In this document: positions 57,945 to 64,000 of the stretch, piece by piece
How the letters are laid out: each line of letters opens with the position of its first letter
How positions within the stretch are numbered: position 1 is the first letter of the stretch
Origin: Uranotaenia lowii
Lineage: Eukaryota > Arthropoda > Insecta > Diptera > Culicidae
Length of the DNA stretch: 64,000 bases
Direction of reading: 5' to 3'
Assembly (NCBI RefSeq): GCF_029784155.1
Contig: NC_073692.1
Location: 66,845,888 to 66,909,887 of the forward strand
Translations under genes and position numbers: made by a program
Notes under the pieces: model-generated
The model's input: only the letters and a program-made list of their open reading frames with translations
The model's database searches: none
Told to the model about the DNA's origin: nothing

Positions 57945-60228
57945 CTAAGACGCAGTTCTTTTACAAATCAAAATCTAAAGAATTTAATATTCAGATAAAA
58001 TCACAAAAAAGCACATTGTATCATGAATTAAATGAACTTGTCAAAGCAAGACTAAATGGTGAAGATAAAAGCGTTGATATACATGTAACAAAATCGAAGT
58101 TAATGGATATTGAAAACAACCGACTAAAATTCTATGGCTCTCGTTTTCAAGGTTTTTCTTTGCTGGAAAATGAAAAAATGAACATTTTTCACGTTTCCAA
58201 CCATATGCACAAATGGTCATCTCTGAGTTCACTTCAAATGACTGTTGGACAGAACAGTGCTTCTAAAATTGATGACCTCAGAAAAGAAATAACATCCCAT
58301 TTTACAAATTTTTTTGCAAATTTTGAAGTTGCGATTGATGAGTCTGTTCTGGAATCATTTACCAGTTCGATAACCAAGTCTTTGGATGCTTTGGATGCCC
58401 ACATTTTAATAGATCCTATCTCTCTAAATGAACTCGAAAATGTCGTTAGAAAAGCTGCAAAAAAGAAAAGCCCTGGACCAGACGGAATATCTTATGAGTT
58501 TTATTTAATTCATTTTGAAACTCTTAAAGATGATTTGCTGAAGGTGTTTAATGGTTATCTTGATGGTTCACTTATTCCTCCGAAAGAATTCACTGCTGGT
58601 TTAATAACACTCATACCAAAATCCAAGGATGCTAGAGCATTGGACCAGTTTAGACCCATATCAATGCTGAACACGAATTACAAACTATTCACCAAAATCT
58701 TGGCGAACCGATTATGTTCAATAGCAGAGAAGCTTCTTGACCGCGGACAAATAGCTTGTACGGAAAATCAATCTTGTTCAGTAAATTTATATAAAATCCG
58801 CTCCTTTGTTGCAAAAGCACAAGAATCCAAGAAGTTTAAGGCTTTTTTGTTAAGCACAGATCTCGAAAAAGCTTTTGATAAAGTGAATCATAACTTTTTG
58901 TGGAAAATTCTAGATTTATTTGGTATTCCTGTTCAATTCGTTCAATGCCTGAAAAATCTAAATGCCTCAGCTTATTCACGAGTTTTTTTTGATGGATTCT
59001 TAACTCAAGAGATAAAAATAAACAGCTCTGTTCGACAAGGCTGTTCACTCAGTATGGTGCTGTTTGTTCTATACATTGAGCCCTTGATTCGAAAAATTGA
59101 CAACAGCATTCATGGTATTTTGATTTCTGGAGAACGAGTGTTACGAGTGTTACGAGTGTTGGCTTACGCAGATGATTTGGTGATTGTAATCAGGAATGAT
59201 GCTGAATTTTGATTTGGTTCTACACATCATCAACACCTATACTGAGTTGTCATGCATAAAAATAAACATGAAAAAATCTGCATACATTAGATTCAACAAT
59301 GCTACATGTGGTCCCCAACAGTTTAGAGAGGAATCAGAACTAAAAATCCTTGGTGTTTTCATAACCCCTATATGGTCAAGAACTATCCGTAAAAATTACG
59401 AGAAGCTAGCAAAAGACATCTCTTTTCGAATAGCCATACATTCAAAAAGACACCTCAATTTGATTGAAAGATCGTGGTTACTGAATATATTTATACTTTC
59501 GAAGCTCTGGTATGCATGCAGCATATTTCCACCGGATAACAAATTTATTGCTGAAATCAGGAAAGCAGTTGGACGATTTATTTGGACACCCGGACAAATT
59601 TTCAATGTCGATCGAAACCAGTTATACTTGGATTTAGAAAAAGGAGGAATAAAATTATTTGATGTGGAATCGAAAGCCAAAGCGTTGTTTATAAAAGGTG
59701 CGATATATGGAGGAAAAAATAGTGATTCTCAAGATACAGTACTGATCAACAACTCCAGGAAAAAATGTCTAAGTCGAAACACTCTCGAATGGCTAGAAAA
59801 AGGTCTGTATTTAAAACAAAACTTCACCCTGACAACTATGAGTTCATTGTACTGTTATTTTGTTGATGAACTGAAAACAGTGCCAAGAATAGAGCAGAGT
59901 TTCCCAGAAATCGATTGGATTAATACTTGGACCAATATAAGCTACAGTTTTATCCCTAGTGAAGCCAAGTCACAGTTGTTTCTACTGTACAACGATCTAG
60001 TTGTTACAAAGAAAAAGTTGTATGATTATAATATAGGAAGATTACCCGATAACCTTTGTGATTGTTGCCAAGTTATTGAATCGAATACACATATGATAAA
60101 ACATTGTACAAAGTCCATCGATGTATGGAGTTGGTTGAAGTACGTTTCACAACATCGACTCAAAATTGTAACGTCCGATCCCGAAAATATATTACTTAGC
60201 AAAATTAACGAGAAAAACAACACAGAAA
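57945..60228 (+). pseudogene. LINE ORF2 part 3: reverse transcriptase, one frameshift
   Basis: RT motifs in order: K-S-P-G-P-D-G-I-S-Y-E-F-Y (~58475), F-R-P-I-S-M-L-N-T-N-Y-K (~58650), L-S-T-D-L-E-K-A-F-D-K-V (~58855), V-R-Q-G-C-S-L-S (~59030), and catalytic YADD at 59164-59175 (L-A-Y-A-D-D-L). Just before YADD the 9-mer ACGAGTGTT is present three times in tandem. An extra T in a T-run near 59206-59209 moves the frame into the downstream ORF, which continues L-V-L-H-I-I-N-T-Y to a Cys/His-containing C-D-C-C-Q-V-I-E-S-N-T-H region near 60050-60110. L1-type spacing and the C-terminal Cys/His motif fit L1/Tx1 elements. Confidence 0.85.
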
Positions 60229-60953
60229 AAAAATTGTAAGTTTACTTTACAAGTGAATTTACGTTTCCGCATCATTTCTGAAAAAAATATGAAAAAGACT
60301 ATAGCATCTTTGCAGTTGCAAAGAAATTTACATGAAAACGCACGCAAAACACGCAGAAACTCAATGAGAATGCATGTTCTAGAGGACATTTACATGAAAC
60401 TGCATGTGCTCCAAGCTGTCAAGACACTTGTTGTTTTGCTCCAATTCTCGTAGGAATTGAATTCCGTTTGCTGCTCGCAAAATATTCTAGCAAGGTAAGT
60501 TCTGATCTAAATAACTATGTGAACAGACGGTGTTGAATAGCTGTAACCAATCGTCACTAATTTTTCACACCGATTGATATTTTTTTTCAGAAACCATAAG
60601 AGCCAAAGCAGCGGTGAAATGCAGCAAAGGAGTTATTTTTTTGTTTTCGACAGTCTGCTGTCCAATTCCCGGGAACTTCAAACACTTACGAACAGGTGTA
60701 AATATCAATCATAAAATCTCCTAATAAAGTATAAAAACCTGGTCAAACTTGTGTTTCCTTCTGATCTTATTTCGAACATTGCAATCCAATAGGAATTTTG
60801 AATTGTGGAAATAAAATGTAACCTTACAATAAACAAAGCAGATGAAGGCTATTGGGATTTTACATGAAGTATGCAGTATCATCGCATGTAAAAGGCCGAT
60901 TCCCTTCTACCCATGTACATGCATGTAATGCTACATGGATTTTTCTAACTGTG
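60221..60953. mobile_element. Insertion in the LINE 3' coding region (~730 bp)
   Basis: It interrupts ORF2 between N-E-K-N-N and G-G-L-W-L-V. The left edge CACAGAAAAAAAATTGTAAG resembles the inverse of the right edge CACAGTTAGAAAAATCCATG, suggesting diverged terminal inverted repeats. Removing an 8-bp duplication would keep the LINE frame, as for hAT, but the two 8-mers are poorly matched. The inside has ACATG/CATGT strings and a splice-like GGTAAGT..TTTTTTTTCAG pair (60491-60591). No clear ORF. Confidence 0.55.
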
Positions 60954-60958
60954 AAGCA

Positions 60959-61106
60959 ACAGAAAGGCGGCCTTTGGTTAGTGGCAAAAGTAACATCTTT
61001 TATACTGAAGAATAACAAAAATCCCAATTTGTATGTTTTACAAAAAGAAATAAGAGATAGTAGATGGAATAATAGGAAAGCGTTTACAAGGCAATTTGCA
61101 CCTTGA
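60959..61106 (+). pseudogene. LINE ORF2 part 4: C-terminal tail
   Basis: G-G-L-W-L-V-A-K-V-T-S-F-I-L-K-N-N, then L-Q-K-E-I-R-D-S-R-W-N-N-R-K-A-F, ending at TGA 61104-61106. A basic C-terminus of this kind completes ORF2 and is followed within about 50 bases by the polyadenylation signal. Confidence 0.75.
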
Positions 61107-61184
61107 TTGAATTTAGGATAGTTAGACGTAAGATGTGTTAGTAGTAAATTAATACAATAAAGCTTTTGTAACTATAAAAAAAAT
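61107..61184 (+). other. LINE 3' UTR, AATAAA and A-run
   Basis: AATAAA occurs near 61154 and is followed about 20 bases later by an A-run. This places the LINE 3' end around 61176-61184. A further A-rich tract lies at 61200-61230. Confidence 0.65.
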
Positions 61185-61477
61185 AGATTTCACCGACCGC
61201 TAAAAAAAAAAACAAAAACACAAAAAAAAGAGCTTAAGTGAACAGAATTTTCAAGTTTGTTAAAAAATATTTCTGTGAACCGGGAGCTGAGTGCTTTATA
61301 TAATATTGGAATTTCATATATAATATGAATATATTTAGGTATTTATTCGAAGGAACAACTTTATTTGGTTAAGAAGCATTTTCTCCCATAAACATAAATA
61401 TATCTTCTCACAACTTTTACATTCTTTTATGATTCTAAACTTCATTGCTTTATCATGTTTCTGCAAATATTTTTAAA

Positions 61478-61669
61478 ACGTCATGACTGTTTTACTTATA
61501 ATCAAGGGTTTGAAGAACCTCTTAGCTGAATGAAACTATGATTTCAAAGTAGTCGAAGATTCCTTTGAATTCAGCTACAGTATTTGAACTAGTATTTGGG
61601 TCTTTCAAATACTGTAGCTGAATTAAAAGGAATCTTCGACTACTTTGAAATCACGTCATGACTGTTTTA
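61478..61669. repeat. 49-bp hairpin flanked by 17-bp direct repeats
   Basis: ACGTCATGACTGTTTTA occurs at 61478-61494 and 61653-61669. Between them, 61540-61588 and 61604-61652 are near-perfect inverted copies separated by 15 bases. Arm 2 abuts the second direct repeat exactly. Confidence 0.9.
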
Positions 61670-62606
61670 AAAATTGATTTTGATTTCTGAGTCTTTATCA
61701 GAATTTTGGTTTTGGTTTGTTCTATGAAGTGATGATCAAAACAATCTTCAAAAAACTAAAATTTGAGTTTAAAAAATCAGTTCGATAAAAAACGAAATAC
61801 AGCGAAGCAAAGCCAAAGTTATATGTCTATTATTATGTAAGATTTATTATTGCACCGGAAGATGCGAGATAGCTCTCAAAACTTTCATTGAACCCCAACA
61901 TATTTCTACATCATCGGATGAATCTATTCGTGATGATTCAAAAAATCCAAGATACACTGAAAAACAACAAATCTGTCAAGTAGAAAGTAGTCAAAAGTAT
62001 TTAATTTTTTTTGGTGTTTGAAATTTTTGAAATTGTTTTGTTTTGGAATATTGAAATATTAAAATAAAACGAATAATAATAACGAATAAAAATCATTATA
62101 ACATTTTCGGCCAAATTTAAAATATGAATTTGTGATAAAAATTCATAGAACTTAATATATTTGAGACTCAAAGGTTTAGACATTATTTTTAAGATTTCAT
62201 TAGTATGGAGAAAAAACAACTTGAAAGGGTATACGATTTTGAACAGAATTGAGAATTCAAACTTAAATTATCGTTATCAAAAAATATAAATTTTGAAATC
62301 TTTTTTTTTATTTACCAGAAATCAAAATGAGAACTAGAAAGCTGAATCGGAATGCTTGTAATAAAAAAAATTAAAAGAAATTTTATAATTGTATTATCTG
62401 ACTACATCTCACGACCGATCGTTAAATTTTGTCAAAATTTAACTTATTTTTTTTTTTTTTCATCCGTTCATAAATTAAAATTTGTTGGTTTATTTATTCT
62501 AAGGACCGGAAATATTTATCTACTTTAAATGATTGTTTTATGCGCATAAAAAACTAAATGAACCTCAATGGCTTTTAACGGATTTTCAAACCAAAAAAAA
62601 TTAGCG
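61670..62606. other. AT-rich anonymous DNA
   Basis: Nothing recognisable; several A/T homopolymers. Confidence 0.5.
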
Positions 62607-62608
62607 TA

Positions 62609-63728
62609 CAGTAGATTTTCGATTTTTTCACAGTCGAAAAAAATTTCACCGTGAATATGGCGAAACCGTGAATTGGGCGAAACTAAAAATTCAATTGGAA
62701 AAAATTATTTTAATTGTCTTCAATCAATAATTTATAATATTTTCAGTGGTGGAAACGTTTTGTATCAATAAATTTTGATCATAAGATGTAATTATCAAAG
62801 ATTAGTAAAAACAAATCTAGCAATTTCAAGATATTTTTTGATATGAAATTATTTAGAATATGCATCTCATTAAAGTCTACATCTAATCAAAGTGAATAAT
62901 TAAGATTTTATGGAAATTTAACAGTCGTTATCTCTGATGTCGATTTTGAAAAAGAGTTCAAAGAAAAATGCAAAAATTTAATTTCGAATTTCAATATTTT
63001 AATTTTCACACATTTGATAAACTAAAAAGTTTACCTTTTAGAAAATATTTTAAAACTTGCTTGGTTTGTATTTTAAAGTGTGTTTCTCGAAATGTTTTTA
63101 TGGGCAGATAATGCTTTATTTTGCATATGTAGAAAAACAGAAATCTTATTCCTTTTTACACATTTTAATGCAAAGCTAGCAGAACTTCATTTTGATCTTC
63201 CAAAATTATCCATTGAGACAATACTAAAGGCTGTCCAATCAGGATTGCGCACCCCATCCTTTCAAATAAACAAGTTTAACAAATAAATCAGAGACACATA
63301 TATTTTTTCGAAAACGCTTAAATTCACCCACATTTTTTTTATGACTCGCATAATTAAAAAAGATTACGTTTTTAAAACGGCTACCCAAGCACAAATAACA
63401 ACACTAGCATTAGCGTGACGTTAAAATACTTATGACGATTATTACAAGTGTTTTTAAAATCCAAATGATTATACATCCAAAATAAGCAGTTCGAAGGCAC
63501 TTTCATATAATGAATTCAATACCTATGTATGTACCATAACGTAAACCATAAAAAATATCATGAACAAAGACGCTCTACGCTTTTGAAAGAAAATTAAGGT
63601 CTTGAGAATGGTTTCTGAATGATTTCTAAAAAAGCGTGATAAAATCGAAACAATAACCGTGATAATATCGAGCCTGAATATGGCGAGTATTTATAAAATC
63701 GAACAGTGATAAAATCGAGAAACTACTG
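62609..63728. mobile_element. TA-flanked pogo/mariner-type MITE (1,120 bp)
   Basis: The left end CAGTAGATTTTCGATTTTTT and the inverse of the right end CAGTAGTTTCTCGATTTTAT are inverted repeats, with TA at 62607-62608 and 63729-63730. Subterminal copies of GATAAAATCGA / CGTGAATATGGCGA occur at both sides. The 68-codon frame at 63080-63286 (ending P-K-L-S-I-E-T-I-L-K-A-V) is too short to be a transposase and I do not recognise it. Confidence 0.8.
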
Positions 63729-64000
63729 TATTTGTAGAATTTTAAGAAAAAAAAAAAAAAAGTGATAAAGTCTCGTTTAGTTTTTTTTTTTTAAATAATT
63801 TATCTCTTGTATTATGCATTTTTATGATATGAAATTTTCAATGCATCTTTTAAATATTTCATCAGAACACATCGAAAGTATATTATTTATATAAGAATAG
63901 GTGTTTAGAAAGAATTGCACCAAAGTTTGAAATGATAAATTTTGTTAGGTTACAATGTACTCGTTTTGTAAATGTATTGATTCAGAAAAAAGAAAATCGC

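Larger units (their letters stand above)
48826..61184 (+). mobile_element. L1/Tx1-like LINE carrying three nested insertions
   Basis: Pieces in order: ORF1 48826-49377, ORF2 49381-49640, 55293-55923, 57945-60228 and 60959-61106, then a short 3' UTR with AATAAA near 61154 and an A-run ending about 61184. The gaps are a P element, a 46-bp-TSD retroposon and a 0.73 kb insertion. The 5' boundary is uncertain and may lie upstream of 48826. An APE-type endonuclease, L1-like RT motifs and the tight ORF1-ORF2 spacing support an L1/Tx1 lineage; clade needs a tree. Confidence 0.82.

Noticed and set aside
60222..60965. ACAGAAA as a 7-bp target duplication of the 0.73 kb insertion
   Set aside because: The two copies lie in different reading frames of the LINE, so joining them does not restore ORF2.

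Overview
This 64 kb window looks like intergenic or large-intron DNA from an AT-rich dipteran genome, most likely a mosquito. That is inferred from a mariner relic whose motifs match the mosquito ITmD37E/D group, an RTE-like relic, P, hAT and CACTA-type elements, spliced genes with short GT-AG introns, and poly(A)-tailed LINEs. No confident host protein-coding gene, rRNA or tRNA gene was found. Everything recognisable as coding belongs to transposable elements (TEs). Species is not determinable by eye.

Layout. 1-1982: 3' part of a Jockey-like LINE. 4031-5101: TA-flanked MITE (second, inverted copy at 26300-27362). 6285-7166: non-autonomous hAT element with a perfect 8-bp target duplication. 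11.1 kb, 14.3-14.9 kb and 38.8-39.7 kb: Tc1/mariner relics. 12946-14079 and 23907-25890: two copies of one MITE family, one with an inverted pair of tRNA-like pol III boxes, the other containing a LINE fragment. 15.1-15.6 kb: RTE-like relic. 17986-19801: long palindrome ending in CACTAG with TTA duplications. 21457-22276: small relative of the next element. 26010-32445: almost intact CACTA/CMC-like DNA transposon with two minus-strand genes, a DDE transposase of 818 aa and a seven-exon accessory gene whose end overlaps the transposase start. 42.2-45.6 kb: two copies of a dispersed repeat beginning CTAGCTGACCCG. 46.7-48.06 kb: heptanucleotide satellite CGACTTT.

48.8-61.2 kb is a nested complex. 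An L1/Tx1-like LINE with ORF1 and ORF2 was interrupted three times: by a 5.65 kb P element (49641-55292), by a 2.0 kb retroposon with a perfect 46-bp target duplication (55924-57944), and by a 0.73 kb element (about 60221-60953). Removing the first two with one duplication copy restores the LINE reading frame exactly. The P element encodes a THAP-domain transposase in seven exons, with a duplicated exon, a MITE inserted in exon 5 and a +1 frameshift in exon 7.

The remainder is AT-rich anonymous DNA, apart from three higher-complexity islands (15.7-16.8, 35.97-37.26 and 45.78-46.67 kb) that could be host regulatory or intronic sequence. The candidates for something undescribed are the two-gene CACTA-like transposon with its overlapping genes and palindromic subterminal array, and the THAP-P element with the duplicated exon and a 1.4 kb extra segment.
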